Source: Deltaproteobacteria bacterium (GTDB lineage: Bacteria > Myxococcota_A > Polyangia > Haliangiales > JADYYK01). From it: a stretch of 64,000 nt of DNA. The stretch's first letter is position 1. Each line of letters starts with the position of its first letter. Positions 45,364 to 55,446 of this stretch are shown in pieces. The DNA lies in NCBI GenBank assembly GCA_020853705.1, contig JADYYK010000133.1, positions 1-64,000 of the forward strand, read 5' to 3'. A model generated the notes under the pieces. The model worked only from the letters and a program-made list of their open reading frames with translations. It searched no databases and was not told where the DNA came from. The translations under genes were made by a program, and so were the position numbers.

Positions 45364-46847
45364 CCGTCGCGACCCCGCCCCCGGGCGCGACCACGCAGCC
45401 CTACCGGCCGCTCACCGCGACCGAGCTGGCGCGACGCTATCGCACCGGCGAGGACGGCCCGGTCGCCGCGGTCGAGCGCACCCTGGCGGCAGCCCGCGCG
45501 CAGCAGGCCCTGGAGCCACCGCTGGGGGCCTTCCTGCACACCCTCGACGCTGACGCCCGCGCCGCCGCCGCCGACAGCGCGGCGCGCCTGGCCGCGGGGC
45601 GCGCGCGCTCGCCGCTCGAGGGCATCCCCATCGCGGTCAAGGACGTGTTCGACGTCGCTGGCCATGCCACCTCCAACGGCACCCGGCTGCCCGCCGCGCC
45701 CGCGCGCAGCGACGCCGCCGCCATCGAGCGCCTGCGCGCCGCCGGCGCCATCGTCATCGCCAAGGCCAACCTGCACGAGCTGGGCGCCGGCGCGACCGGG
45801 ATCAACCCTTCGCGCGGGACCGCCCGCAATCCGCACGATCCGTCGCGCATGTGCGGCGGCTCGTCCAGCGGCTCGGCGTGCGCGGTCGCCGCCGAGCTGG
45901 TGCCGCTGGCGCTGGGCACCGACGCCGGCGGGTCGATCCGCACGCCGGCCTCGCTGTGCGGCGTGGTCGGCCTCAAGCCGACCTTCGGGCGCATCGCGCG
46001 CACTGGCTGGCGCGTGCTGTGCCACAGCCTCGACACCGTGGGCACCCTGGCCCATGACTGCGCCGACACCGCGCTGCTGCTGGCCGCGCTGGCCCCCGGC
46101 CCCGATCCGCGTGACGACGACACCTGGGACGGTCCGCCGTTGCCGGCGTCCGACGCCGCGGCCGCCGCCGCGCAGCGCCCCATCGACGACCTGCGCATCG
46201 GGATCGACCGCAAGCTGCTCGCCGGAGCCCTGGTCGAGCCCGCGGTGGCCGCCGCCATCGAGCGCGCGGTGGCGCGGCTGGCCCAGCTCGGCGCTGCCGT
46301 GCGCGAGGTCGAGCTACCCGATCCCGACGTGGTGCGCCTCATCGGCCTGGTCATCCTGGGCGCCGAGGGCGGCTCCGCCTTTCACCACCATTTCGGCGCC
46401 GAGGCCATCCCGGCCCTGGGCGCCGACCTGCAGCTCCTGATGGCGGCGTCGCGCCACATGCTGGCCGGCGACTACTTGCACGCGCTGCGGCTGCGCGCTG
46501 ACGTCCGCGCCGCGTACCTCGAGCTCCTGCGCCCACCAGGCCCCGACGCCGACTGCGATGTGCTGGTCATGCCGGCGGCGGGCTGCGTCGCGCCAGCCAT
46601 TCTTCCCGGCGACCTCGGCCATGGCGTGGTCGACGACACCGTCACGCGCCTGCTGGTATCGCACACCTTCGCCAGCAACCTCACCGGGCTGCCGGCGCTG
46701 GCGCTGCCCTGTGGCTACGCCGACGCGCTGCCCATCGGGATGCAGCTCGTGGGTCGCCCGTGGGAGGAGCTCACCCTCTTGCGGGTGGGCGCAGCGCTGG
46801 AACGAGCCGGCGCGTCACCGCACCGCCGCCCAGCTCGAATCGCCTAG
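45360..46847 (+). CDS. Amidase signature family hydrolase
   Basis: This 495-residue amidase-signature enzyme has the Ser-cisSer-Lys triad: Lys94 in IAVKDVFDVAG, cis-Ser in CGGSSSGSA (Ser168/169) and nucleophile Ser192 in GTDAGGSIRTPAS. It hydrolyses a carboxamide, or could serve as a GatA-like glutaminase, but no gatB/gatC is nearby and the C-terminus is not GatA-typical. The most likely role is a broad aryl/acyl amidase. Confidence 0.94.
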   Translation: MTVATPPPGATTQPYRPLTATELARRYRTGEDGPVAAVERTLAAARAQQALEPPLGAFLHTLDADARAAAADSAARLAAGRARSPLEGIPIAVKDVFDVAGHATSNGTRLPAAPARSDAAAIERLRAAGAIVIAKANLHELGAGATGINPSRGTARNPHDPSRMCGGSSSGSACAVAAELVPLALGTDAGGSIRTPASLCGVVGLKPTFGRIARTGWRVLCHSLDTVGTLAHDCADTALLLAALAPGPDPRDDDTWDGPPLPASDAAAAAAQRPIDDLRIGIDRKLLAGALVEPAVAAAIERAVARLAQLGAAVREVELPDPDVVRLIGLVILGAEGGSAFHHHFGAEAIPALGADLQLLMAASRHMLAGDYLHALRLRADVRAAYLELLRPPGPDADCDVLVMPAAGCVAPAILPGDLGHGVVDDTVTRLLVSHTFASNLTGLPALALPCGYADALPIGMQLVGRPWEELTLLRVGAALERAGASPHRRPARIA

Positions 46848-46936
46848 CCGGCTGTTGATGAACTACTGCGGGCCCTGATCACTGCGTTGCGGCTGCGCTC
46901 CGGTGCTCATTTACACAGGTCCCCGGATTCAGGTCG

Positions 46937-47140
46937 CTATGGAGCGCCGTGGCCGATCCAGGCCTTCTTCTTGCCGCGGGCGCCGCCAGTGCTGCGGGCC
47001 TTGGCGCCACCGCTGCCCGCGGGGGCGGCGGTGACGGTCTTGCTGGCAGCGGCCGCGATGGCCAGTGCCTTGATGAGATCGCGCCTCGACAGGGGGCCTG
47101 CGAACTGTGAACTCGTCTGTGCCGTAGCCTTCTTCGCCAT
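46937..47140 (-). CDS. Tat-signal miniprotein
   Basis: This 67-residue protein has an N-terminal twin-arginine signal: SRRDLIKALAIAAAA (residues 18-32) fits (S/T)RRxxIK plus a hydrophobic core. The mature part is only about 30 residues, basic and Gly/Ser/Lys-rich (GGARGKKKAWIGHG). It lies 41 bp downstream of the cell-wall hydrolase on the same strand. It may be a cofactor-free exported peptide or a chaperoned partner; a chance ORF is less likely given the motif. Confidence 0.65.
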   Translation of the reverse strand: MAKKATAQTSSQFAGPLSRRDLIKALAIAAAASKTVTAAPAGSGGAKARSTGGARGKKKAWIGHGAP

Positions 47141-47181
47141 GAGTCCTGGGAATCTACTCGATCCGGCGCCAATTTTCCAGG

Positions 47182-49254
47182 CTACTTGTCGGGATATCCG
47201 TCGGCGAGCTGCTCCAGGGTGAGGTCGGCGGCCTCCTGCGAGCTGATGAAGTCGCTCTCATCCACGAAGGAATCACCACCGACATCATCGAAATCGCTCA
47301 GCAGGGTGTTGGTCTGGCCCTTGGCGGCGTCCTGGTGGCCGATGCCGCCGTCGGCCGCCACCGTGCCTGGATTCTTGAGCCGCTCGTTCATCCACTTGAT
47401 GAAGGTGATGGGGTGATAGTGATAGACCTCACCATCCTTGGGCAGGCCGGCGTGCTTGGCGACCACGTTGGTCCACCACAAGGAGGGCTGGATCTGGTTC
47501 ATGATCAGATCCTCACGCGAGGCCGAGTCGGGCACCACCGCCTTGAGCGACTCGTCCCAGTCGGGCAGCTCGGTCCATTCGCTGACCGCGAACAGCGCGC
47601 GGTTGCGCATGTCCTGGGCGTCGCTGCTCTCGTTGAAGAAGCGCAGCAGCTCCTCGCGCGAGACCTTGCCATCCTTGTTGCCGTCCATCAGCTTCTCGAG
47701 CTCGTCGTACTTGAGCAGGCGACGTCCGACGGTGCCGTCGATGATCTCGCCCCAGAAGCCGTCGCCCAGCTTCTCGCCGACGTTCTCCTTGGAGAAGATC
47801 GCGAAGTGCAGCTGGGCCCCGCGCAGGTCCTCGGGGCCAGCCTCGCCGACGTAGCCCAGCAGCGAGCCCTCGCCCACCGGCTCGTCATACAGGGTCACGC
47901 GCAGGTCGCCGGTGCCGTCCTCGTCGACCGGCTTGCCCGCCGCCCACTGCGGCAGCTGCAGCTTGACCTTGGGATCACCGAGCCGCGCCAGGTGCATGTA
48001 CAGCGAGAAGAAGCGCGCCAGCGCCGGCCCGACCGAGAACTCGTGCTTGACCAGCACGAAGTTGACGCTACCGATGCTGGGCGACTCGGGCCCGTTGCGC
48101 ACCGCGACCACCCGCCCCGGGAACGGGCACAGCACCGGCGTCAGCTTGTCGACGTGCAGGTGAATCCCGGTGTGCCACAGGTACGAGTCGCCCCAGCGTC
48201 CGACCGGGAAGAAGCCGGAGTCACCGCGCTCGTTGTTCTCGTAGTACTTGATGGCCTGGGCCTCGATCTTGTCGGGATCGATCGACGGATCAGGCATCTC
48301 CTTGAGGCCGAGCGGGAACACCTTGCGTCCGCCACCGCCCGACTTGGTGTCGCGGAAGAAGGCCGCGAAGTCCCACGGCCCCGGGTCCCACTTGTTGCTG
48401 GTCTCGTGGTAGTGGCCGAGCCAGCCCGAGTAGGACTGCAGCGACCACGGGTCCATGGTGCGCCACGACTGCACCCCGGGCGCGATCTGCGGGTAGGTCG
48501 GCGGCAGGTTGGGCAGCGCGCGGCGCAGCGCCTGATCGAGCGCGTGCATGGCGCCGACCTGCTCCTTGGTGTAGCCGAACGAGCGGATGGTCGAGTTGTT
48601 GACCTTGACCGAGACGATGTCGCGCTTGTACTTGGCCCACTTGCCGCCGCCGCCCTTCTCGTAATAGTCCTCGCCGGTCTTCTTGACGGCGGCGCCTGGC
48701 CGGTCGATGTCGCCCCGGTTGTTCATCTCGATGCCGATCGAGGTCTCGTTGAGCGACTTGCACTGGAAGCCCGCTACCGCGAGGTCGAGGGTCTGGAAGA
48801 TGAGGCCGTCGTTCTGCAGGATGAAGTGCACCGACAGGCCGCGCTCGTTGTGCAGGACGTGGTAGGTCATCTGCGCGTCGAGGCATCCGTCGTGGTGGAT
48901 GCAGAACTGCCGCACCGTGGCCTGGGCCGCGCGCAGCGCCTCCTTGCCCCAGCCGCCCTTGTATTCGCCGTTGGGCGCGGGCGGGTTGCCCAGGGACCCC
49001 ATGGTGCGCCGACGCCGGAAGCGGAAGTCGTGCGGCCCGATCTCGGGCTTGAGGTTGTAGGGCACGATGTTGGGCCCAAAGTTGGGGGGGACTGCGACAC
49101 ACTGGGACACCGTCGAGTACGGCATGCCCGGCGCGGGATTGGGCCCGCCGTTGCAGAACAGCAGGTGCGAGTTGTAGCCACCCGGCTCGAACCAGGCCAG
49201 GGTGGGCCACTCGATGGGGAAGGCGTAGCCGGCGACGTAGATGTTGGTGCCCAT
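47182..49254 (-). CDS. Cell-wall hydrolase: N-acetylmuramoyl-L-alanine amidase + M23-like + EF-hand
   Basis: This 690-residue protein has no signal peptide. An amidase_2/PGRP-type domain (about 105-300) carries the zinc region FCIHHDGCLDAQMTYHVL (His120/121), the strand ETSIGIEMNN and GHYHE (His283). An M23/LytM-like domain (about 355-490) has WHTGIHLHVD, LYMHLARLG and QLHFAIF, where the first His of the usual HxH is Gln481, so its peptidase activity may be lost. A canonical EF-hand loop (524-535, DGNKDGKVSREE) follows, then a C-terminal domain with YHYHPITFIKWMN. It lies 12 bp downstream of the VWA/FHA gene. The lack of a signal suggests export by a dedicated machine or release by lysis; that is inference. 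Confidence 0.85.
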   Translation of the reverse strand: MGTNIYVAGYAFPIEWPTLAWFEPGGYNSHLLFCNGGPNPAPGMPYSTVSQCVAVPPNFGPNIVPYNLKPEIGPHDFRFRRRRTMGSLGNPPAPNGEYKGGWGKEALRAAQATVRQFCIHHDGCLDAQMTYHVLHNERGLSVHFILQNDGLIFQTLDLAVAGFQCKSLNETSIGIEMNNRGDIDRPGAAVKKTGEDYYEKGGGGKWAKYKRDIVSVKVNNSTIRSFGYTKEQVGAMHALDQALRRALPNLPPTYPQIAPGVQSWRTMDPWSLQSYSGWLGHYHETSNKWDPGPWDFAAFFRDTKSGGGGRKVFPLGLKEMPDPSIDPDKIEAQAIKYYENNERGDSGFFPVGRWGDSYLWHTGIHLHVDKLTPVLCPFPGRVVAVRNGPESPSIGSVNFVLVKHEFSVGPALARFFSLYMHLARLGDPKVKLQLPQWAAGKPVDEDGTGDLRVTLYDEPVGEGSLLGYVGEAGPEDLRGAQLHFAIFSKENVGEKLGDGFWGEIIDGTVGRRLLKYDELEKLMDGNKDGKVSREELLRFFNESSDAQDMRNRALFAVSEWTELPDWDESLKAVVPDSASREDLIMNQIQPSLWWTNVVAKHAGLPKDGEVYHYHPITFIKWMNERLKNPGTVAADGGIGHQDAAKGQTNTLLSDFDDVGGDSFVDESDFISSQEAADLTLEQLADGYPDK

Positions 49255-49266
49255 GGATGACCGCCT

Positions 49267-51114
49267 CTACTGGACGAGGTACCTGAACTCGACCTGCCCG
49301 ATCTGGATCATGTTGCCATGAACCAGCGCGTGCGCACGGATCCTGACGCCGTTCACGAAGGTGCCGTTGGTGGAGTTGAGATCGGTGATGGTGTAGTTGC
49401 CCGCGGTGTCGTGGGTGAACTGCGCGTGGTGCCCTGACGCGAAGCTGTCCTGCACGAGGAAGTGCACCCCTGGGGTCTTGCCCACCGTGAAGCCGTGCAT
49501 CAGGGGCAGGCGCTGGCCCTTGTAAGGGCCTGACATCACCAGCAGCGAGGGCGCCGCGCCGGCCGGGGCGACGTGCTGCGGCTGCTGGTGCGCGTAGGGC
49601 TGCATCGGGGCGGCCACATGCGGCTTGCCGCCGTGCTGACCGGCCTGCTGCGCGGCCGCGGCGGCGGCCTGCATGGCGGCGGCCTGCTGCGCGATCAGGT
49701 TGGGATCGTAGCTGGCCAGCTTGGGCGCCTTGTGGCCGGGCTGCGGCTTGCCGCTACCGACCTGGGCGGCGATCAGCGCGGCCCTGGCGGCGGCCTCGGC
49801 GGCGGCCGCGGCGTTGGCGTTGGCGGCGCCGGGCACCCCGGGCAGCACGGGGGCGGACATGCCCATACCGGTGTAGCCGGGTACGCCGGGGCCAGCTGCG
49901 TGGGCGCCGGGGACCCCGGGGACCCCGGGCGGGGACTGGCTTGCGGCCAGCTGCTCGGCCAGCTCCTGGTTCTGGCGCTCCAGCCGCGCGGCGTACCACT
50001 TGAGGACGAAGAAGGCGATGACCAGGACCATGAGGCCCAGGCCGACCCACAGCAGCCAGCCCAGCCGCTTGACCAGCGACTTCTTGGGGGCCACGCAGTG
50101 GTCGGTGTCGCAGCGCCAGCCCGGCGCGCACAGCTCCTCCTTGCACGCGGGGAAGGGCGCCGTGAACTCGTCCTTGGTGGTCAGGTTGTTCATCACCAGC
50201 TTGAGCTTGCTGGCGCCGCCGTCGATGATCTTCTCGGGCACGATGAAGGACACCGCAGGCTGACCGACGATCTCGTCCTTCAGGGTCTCGAACTGCGACT
50301 TGACCGCGTCCTTGATCTTGGCCCAGCGGAAGGTGCCGTGGGACACCTTGGAGATCTCGCCCAGGTTGAGCAGCGGCGCCTTCTCCTCCAGCGGTGCGAA
50401 CGCGATGCTGTGGATGACGACGCCCTGATCGTGGGCGCGCCGGCCCAGCTTGCGGAACTTGTCGCGCTCGCTGTCCTCGGCGAAGCCGTCGGACACCACG
50501 ATGATCATCTTGCGCAGGCGGCGCTCGGGCAAGGTCGCCTCCTTGCCCTCCATCAGATCGAGCGCGGCCTTGAGCGCGCTCTGCAGGCGCGGCTGCGGGG
50601 CCATGGTCTCGTCGGCGCTCAGCTTGCCGAGCTTGCCGCCGGCCAGGCGCGGCTCGACGAAGTCGTTGGCCTTCTTCATGCTCTCGCCGAAGGGGATCAC
50701 GGCGACGCGAGCGCGCTCCCCGAGCGCCTTGAGCAGATCCTTGCCACCATCGGCGACCAGGCCGAGCACGTCGTCGAACGGCGCCGTGACCTGGACGCAG
50801 AAGACGATCATGGCCTCGTCGACCTCGTCCTTCCAGGTCACGATCTTCTCGATCGGCTCGCCGCGCGTCTCGCCGTCGACGATCAGGCTCCAGCTGGTGC
50901 TGTCGTCGGGCCTGATCAGGGTGCCCTCGACCTCGACCGGCGACACCAGCAGGGTCAGCCGCAGCTTCTTGTGCGGCATCGGCTCGGCTTCGACCTTCTG
51001 GATGCGCAGGCGCGGGCTGGTGGCGTGGGCGACCCGCGTGCCGAGGCCAGGGCCAAGAACGAGCGCCAGCGCCATGGCCGAGGCCAGCTGGAGGTGCCGC
51101 GCAGAGGGTCGCAT
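49267..51114 (-). CDS. Exported VWA protein with transmembrane helix and C-terminal FHA domain
   Basis: This 615-residue protein has a signal peptide (LASAMALALVLGPGLGTRVA). A von Willebrand A-type domain (about 75-275) has VIVVSDGFAED-like strand order (written MIIVVSDGFAEDSERDK) but a degenerate first MIDAS motif (VDEAMIVF). A C-rich β-segment (CKEELCAPGWRCDTDHC) follows, then one transmembrane helix (about 370-395), a Gly/Pro/Ala-rich linker, and a C-terminal FHA domain with GHHAQFTHD and LNSTNGTFVNG. FHA domains read phosphothreonine, so a Ser/Thr kinase input is expected (one is at 58435-60213). ATG 51114 is taken because it opens directly on the signal. Confidence 0.88.
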   Translation of the reverse strand: MRPSARHLQLASAMALALVLGPGLGTRVAHATSPRLRIQKVEAEPMPHKKLRLTLLVSPVEVEGTLIRPDDSTSWSLIVDGETRGEPIEKIVTWKDEVDEAMIVFCVQVTAPFDDVLGLVADGGKDLLKALGERARVAVIPFGESMKKANDFVEPRLAGGKLGKLSADETMAPQPRLQSALKAALDLMEGKEATLPERRLRKMIIVVSDGFAEDSERDKFRKLGRRAHDQGVVIHSIAFAPLEEKAPLLNLGEISKVSHGTFRWAKIKDAVKSQFETLKDEIVGQPAVSFIVPEKIIDGGASKLKLVMNNLTTKDEFTAPFPACKEELCAPGWRCDTDHCVAPKKSLVKRLGWLLWVGLGLMVLVIAFFVLKWYAARLERQNQELAEQLAASQSPPGVPGVPGAHAAGPGVPGYTGMGMSAPVLPGVPGAANANAAAAAEAAARAALIAAQVGSGKPQPGHKAPKLASYDPNLIAQQAAAMQAAAAAAQQAGQHGGKPHVAAPMQPYAHQQPQHVAPAGAAPSLLVMSGPYKGQRLPLMHGFTVGKTPGVHFLVQDSFASGHHAQFTHDTAGNYTITDLNSTNGTFVNGVRIRAHALVHGNMIQIGQVEFRYLVQ

Positions 51115-51381
51115 CGGAATGCCCAACCTAGCAGCGTCAAACAGGATTGTTAAGATCCTGTGGGTGAGCTGCACAAACGTTTTCTCCTCGAATGTGCTTG
51201 ACACCCCCCTGATGTAGGTGCAACTTACGCGTCGTCGTAGCTGTGTCAGCAGAGACTTCTCTGGTAGTAGGGTTCGAATTCCTCGTCCCTCTTCGTTAGG
51301 CCGCTCTAACCTGATCAGAAGCCAGTTTGGCCCACCCTCTACGACAGCCAGAAGGGTGGGCTTTCGCAAAGGATCGACAGC
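51115..51381. promoter_or_regulatory. 267-bp divergent region; promoter and leader of the cold-shock gene
   Basis: A perfect -35 box TTGACA at 51198-51203 is followed 17 bp later by a poor -10 (caactt, 51221). Transcription from here would give a leader of about 150 nt, the long 5' UTR typical of cspA genes. A hairpin gcccaccct / agggtgggc (51330-51361), just before the ribosome site, could be a temperature-sensitive or anti-SD structure. No other gene is seen. Confidence 0.5.
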
Positions 51382-51585
51382 ATGGAAACGGGAACGGTGA
51401 AGTGGTTCAACGACGCGAAGGGTTTTGGTTTTGTCACCCGTGAGAACGGGCCTGACGTGTTCGTGCACCACACGGCGATCATCGCCGAGGGCTTTCGCAC
51501 GCTGAAGGAGGGGGAGAAGGTTCGCTTTGACGTGGTCCAGGGCCCCAAGGGTCTGCAGGCCGCGAACGTCCAGCGCCTCGGCTAA
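51382..51585 (+). CDS. Cold-shock domain protein (CspA family)
   Basis: This 67-residue OB-fold nucleic-acid chaperone has RNP1 KGFGFVTR and RNP2 VFVHHTAI, both intact. It binds single-stranded RNA/DNA and melts structures in the cold. It starts [17 protein letters not shown], standard for the family. Followed by a strong terminator, so monocistronic. Confidence 0.97.
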   Translation: METGTVKWFNDAKGFGFVTRENGPDVFVHHTAIIAEGFRTLKEGEKVRFDVVQGPKGLQAANVQRLG

Positions 51586-51616
51586 GTCTCACCCTATCTA
51601 AATTCGAAGGCTGAAG

Positions 51617-51651
51617 GGGCCCGGGTCGCGAGACTCGGGCCCTTTGCTTTT
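51617..51651 (+). terminator. Rho-independent terminator of the csp gene
   Basis: A 10-bp stem (gggcccgggt / actcgggccc, one G-T pair) is followed by tttgctttt. It ends the csp transcript 28 bp before the aldehyde dehydrogenase. Confidence 0.88.
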
Positions 51652-51678
51652 CGGTGTGGGCGTCGTAGAACGGCGGCC

Positions 51679-53217
51679 ATGGCAATCGCGATGAAGCGGC
51701 TTCGCAGCTACCTGGCAGGGGCGTGGGCGGACGGCGGCGAGAGCTCCCGGGCGGTGCTGGTCAACCCGGCGACCGAGGAGCCGGTGGCCGAGGCGTCGAC
51801 GGCGGGGCTGGATCTGGCGGGGGCGCTGACGCACGCGCGCAGCGTCGGCGGCCCGGCGCTGCGCGAGCTGACGTTCGCCCAGCGCGGCGAGCTGCTGCGC
51901 GGCGTGGCCAAGGCCATCCACGCGCACCGGGACGAGCTGATCGGCCTGGCGCTGATCAACGCCGGCAACACCCGCGGCGATGCCAAGTTCGACATCGACG
52001 GCGCGGCGGGCACGCTGGGCGCATATGCGGATCTGGCGGCCACGCTGGGTGACAAGCGCGTGCTGCTCGACGGCGAGGGCGTCCAGCTCGGACGTTCGGC
52101 GCGGTTCTTCGGCCAGCATGTGCTGGTCCCGCGCGAGGGCGTCGCAGTCCACGTCAACGCGTTCAACTTCCCGGCCTGGGGCCTGGCGGAGAAGGCGGCG
52201 TGTGCGTGGCTGGCGGGCATGCCGGTGGTCAGCAAGCCGGCGACCGCGACGGCGTGGGTCGCGCACCGCATCACCGAGATCATCATCGAGGAGAGGCTGC
52301 TGCCCGCTGGTGCGCTGGCGCTGGTGTGCGGCGCGCCCGGCGATCTGCTCGAGCACCTGGGCGGACAGGACGTGCTGGCCTTCACCGGGTCGGGCGACAC
52401 CGGGGCGCGGCTGCGCGCGCTGAAGAACGTGGTCACCGACTCGGTGCGCGTGAACGTCGAGGCCGACAGCCTGAACGCGGCGGTGCTGGGGCCCGACGTC
52501 GAGGTCGGGTCGGCGACCTGGGAGCTCTTCATCACCGACGTCGCGCGCGACATCACGCAGAAGGCCGGGCAGAAGTGCACCGCGATCCGCCGTGTGCTGG
52601 TGCCCGAGGCCACCATGGAGGCGGTGCGCGAGGCGCTGGTCGAGCGCCTCGGCGGCGTGCGCGTCGGCGATCCTGCCGATGACGGCGTCACCATGGGGCC
52701 GCTGGCGACGGCCCAGCAGCTGCGCGACGTGCGCGCCGGGCTGGCGCGCCTCGGGGCCGAGACAGAGGTGGTGCATGGCGGCGGCGCGGTGCCCAGCAAG
52801 GGCTTCTTCGTGGCGCCCACGCTGCTGGCGGCGCGCGGCGCGGGCGACGTGGTGCACGCGCACGAGGTGTTCGGGCCGGTGGCGACGCTGCTGCAGTATG
52901 ACGGTGCGGCCGAGGCGGCGGCCCTGGTGCGCCGCGGTGGCGGCGGGCTGGTGTCGTCGGTGTACTCGGATGATCGCGGCTTCCTCGGCGCGGCGGTGTT
53001 CGGGATCGCGGCGCATCACGGCCGCGTCTTCGTCGGCTCGGGCAAGCTGGCGGGCCACTCGCTGGGGCCAGGCACGGTGCTGCCGCAGCTGCAGCATGGC
53101 GGACCCGGGCGCGCGGGGGGCGGCGCCGAGCTGGGCGGACTCGATGGCCTGGGCCTGTATCAGCAGCGCGTCGCGCTGCAGGGCGACCGGCCGCTCATCG
53201 AGGCGCTCACGCGCTGA
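51679..53217 (+). CDS. BoxD/PaaZ-type aldehyde dehydrogenase
   Basis: This 512-residue aldehyde dehydrogenase has the oxyanion Asn in NAFNFPAWG (about 160-168), Glu261 in VNVEADSLN and catalytic Cys300 in GQKCTAI. The N-terminus ([35 protein letters not shown]) is typical of 3,4-dehydroadipyl-CoA semialdehyde dehydrogenase (BoxD) and the ALDH half of PaaZ; the C-terminal hydratase domain of PaaZ is missing. It probably oxidises an aromatic-ring-cleavage semialdehyde-CoA with NADP. No box or paa neighbours lie in the window. MKRLRS at 51691 is an alternative start. Confidence 0.93.
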   Translation: MAIAMKRLRSYLAGAWADGGESSRAVLVNPATEEPVAEASTAGLDLAGALTHARSVGGPALRELTFAQRGELLRGVAKAIHAHRDELIGLALINAGNTRGDAKFDIDGAAGTLGAYADLAATLGDKRVLLDGEGVQLGRSARFFGQHVLVPREGVAVHVNAFNFPAWGLAEKAACAWLAGMPVVSKPATATAWVAHRITEIIIEERLLPAGALALVCGAPGDLLEHLGGQDVLAFTGSGDTGARLRALKNVVTDSVRVNVEADSLNAAVLGPDVEVGSATWELFITDVARDITQKAGQKCTAIRRVLVPEATMEAVREALVERLGGVRVGDPADDGVTMGPLATAQQLRDVRAGLARLGAETEVVHGGGAVPSKGFFVAPTLLAARGAGDVVHAHEVFGPVATLLQYDGAAEAAALVRRGGGGLVSSVYSDDRGFLGAAVFGIAAHHGRVFVGSGKLAGHSLGPGTVLPQLQHGGPGRAGGGAELGGLDGLGLYQQRVALQGDRPLIEALTR

Positions 53218-53340
53218 AGTAGCCGAAATCCCGCCTGATCATCCAATCACACAAGATTCCGAAAGCACTGGATCTTTAAGATCGCTCTGGTATCTTTCGC
53301 CGACTTTTCGGGCTAACCAGCGGTATTTGGAAGGACGCAA

Positions 53341-55446
53341 ATGGGCCAGTTTTCCATCGATAAGGTTCGCAACATCGGCATCTCCGCGCACATCGACTCC
53401 GGCAAGACGACGCTGACCGAGCGCGTCCTCTACTACACCGGCAAGATCCACAGGATCGAGGAGGTGCGCGGCAAGAGCGGCGTCGGCGCCAAGATGGACT
53501 CGATGGATCTCGAGCGCGAGAAGGGCATCACCATCCAGTCGGCCGCGACCTACTGCGTCTGGGGTGACTACAACATCAACATCATCGACACCCCCGGCCA
53601 CGTCGACTTCACCATCGAGGTCGAGCGTGCGCTGCGCGTGCTCGACGGCGCCATCCTGGTCCTGTGCGGCGTGTCCGGCGTGCAGAGCCAGTCGATGACC
53701 GTCGACCGGCAGATGCGCCGCTACAAGGTGCCGCGGCTGGCCTTCATCAACAAGCTGGACCGCGCGGGCGCCAACCCGTTCCGCGTCGCCCAGCAGCTGC
53801 GCGAGAAGCTGGCGCACAACTCCGTCATGATGCAGATCCCGATCGGCGCCGAGGACCGCTTCGAGGGCGTGGTCGATCTCCTCAAGATGAAGGCGATATA
53901 CTTCGACGGCGACACCGGCGAGGACGTCCGCGAGGAGGAGATCCCGGCCGAGATGCTCGACGAGGCCAAGACCTGGCGCAACACGCTGGTCGAGTCGATG
54001 TCGGATCACGACGACAGCATCGCCGAGAAGTTCCTGGCGGGTGAGGAAGTCAGCGAGGCGATGCTCAAGCCGGTCATCCGGCGCGTCACCATCGAGCTCA
54101 AGATGACCCCCGTGTTCATGGGCTCGGCCTACAAGAACAAGGGTGTGCAGAAGCTGCTCGACGGCGTCATCGACTACCTGCCCAACCCGACCCAGGTCGT
54201 CAACGAGGCGCTCGACCAGGCCAATGGCGAGAAGAAGATCGTCCTCGAGTCGACCCCCGACAAGCCCTTCGTCGGCCTGGCCTTCAAGCTGGAGGACGGT
54301 CGCTACGGCCAGCTGACGTACATGCGGATCTACCAGGGCACGGTCAAGAAGGGCGACTTCATCGTCAACATGTCGGCCGGGCAGAAGAAGCTCAAGGTGC
54401 CGCGCCTGGTGCGCATGCACTCCGACGAGATGAACGACATCACCGAGGCCTCGGCGGGCGACATCGTCGCGCTGTTCGGCGTCGACTGCGCGTCGGGCGA
54501 CACCTTCACCGATGGCAACGTCAACTACACCATGACCTCGATGTACGTGCCGGCGGCCGTCATCGACCTCGCGGTGTGGCCGAAGGAGAAGGCCGGTGAG
54601 GCCAACTTCTCGAAGGCGCTCAACCGCTTCTCGAAGGAGGACCCCACGTTCCGCGTCAAGCGTGACGAGGAGTCGGCGCAGACCATCATCTCGGGCATGG
54701 GCGAGCTGCACCTCGACATCTACGTCGAGCGCATCAAGCGCGAGTACGGCTGCGAGGTCGTGACCGGCAAGCCGCAGGTCGCGTTCCGCGAGACCATCGG
54801 CAAGAAGGCGGAGTTCTCGTACACCCACAAGAAGCAGACCGGTGGTCGTGGCCAGTTCGCCCGCGTCATGGGCTACCTGGAGCCGCTGCCCGCCGACGCC
54901 GTCGAGCAGTTCGAGTTCGTCGACGACGTGACCGGTGGTGCGATCCCGCGCGAGTTCATCCCGGCGTGCGAGAAGGGCTTCAAGGAGGCCATCCAGGAGG
55001 GCAGCCTGATCGGCTTCCCGGTGGTCGGCGTTCGCGTCGTCATCAACGACGGCTCGTCGCACGCGGTCGACTCCAGCGAGCAGGCGTTCAAGACGGCGTC
55101 GCTGATGGCGTTCCGCGAGGGCTTCGAGAAGGCCAAGCCGACCGTGCTCGAGCCCATCATGAAGGTCGAAGTGACCGCGCCCGAGGAGTTCCAGGGCTCG
55201 GTCATGGGCCAGCTCAACCAGCGCCGCGGCATGATCATCGCCAGCGAGAACGCCGAGGGCTATCTGACCGCACAGGCCGAGGTGCCGCTGAACGAGATGT
55301 TCGGCTACTCGACCGACCTGCGCTCGGCGACCCAGGGCAAGGGCGAGTTCACCATGGAGTTCATGAAGTACGCGCCGCTGCCCAAGAACGAGCAGGAGCT
55401 GCTCATCGCCGAGTACAAGGAAAAGCGGGCGAAGGGCAACAAGTAG
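53341..55446 (+). CDS. fusA: Elongation factor G, mitochondrial-EFG1-like type
   Basis: This 701-residue translocation GTPase has G1 [19 protein letters not shown] (Ser where classical EF-G has Ala), G2/G3 [11 protein letters not shown] and G4 NKLDRAG. The switch I region ([18 protein letters not shown]) and the AHIDSGKTT form resemble mitochondrial EF-G1 and the spdEFG1 group known in some bacteria. GGAAGGA sits before ATG 53341. It is not next to rpsL/rpsG or tuf, so a second, classical EF-G may exist elsewhere. Confidence 0.95.
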   Translation: MGQFSIDKVRNIGISAHIDSGKTTLTERVLYYTGKIHRIEEVRGKSGVGAKMDSMDLEREKGITIQSAATYCVWGDYNINIIDTPGHVDFTIEVERALRVLDGAILVLCGVSGVQSQSMTVDRQMRRYKVPRLAFINKLDRAGANPFRVAQQLREKLAHNSVMMQIPIGAEDRFEGVVDLLKMKAIYFDGDTGEDVREEEIPAEMLDEAKTWRNTLVESMSDHDDSIAEKFLAGEEVSEAMLKPVIRRVTIELKMTPVFMGSAYKNKGVQKLLDGVIDYLPNPTQVVNEALDQANGEKKIVLESTPDKPFVGLAFKLEDGRYGQLTYMRIYQGTVKKGDFIVNMSAGQKKLKVPRLVRMHSDEMNDITEASAGDIVALFGVDCASGDTFTDGNVNYTMTSMYVPAAVIDLAVWPKEKAGEANFSKALNRFSKEDPTFRVKRDEESAQTIISGMGELHLDIYVERIKREYGCEVVTGKPQVAFRETIGKKAEFSYTHKKQTGGRGQFARVMGYLEPLPADAVEQFEFVDDVTGGAIPREFIPACEKGFKEAIQEGSLIGFPVVGVRVVINDGSSHAVDSSEQAFKTASLMAFREGFEKAKPTVLEPIMKVEVTAPEEFQGSVMGQLNQRRGMIIASENAEGYLTAQAEVPLNEMFGYSTDLRSATQGKGEFTMEFMKYAPLPKNEQELLIAEYKEKRAKGNK

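Noticed and set aside
51226-51300. tRNA-like T-arm (ggttcgaattcc) upstream of the csp gene
   Set aside because: No matching acceptor strand, an incomplete D/anticodon arrangement, and an imperfect T-stem. It is probably part of the csp leader.
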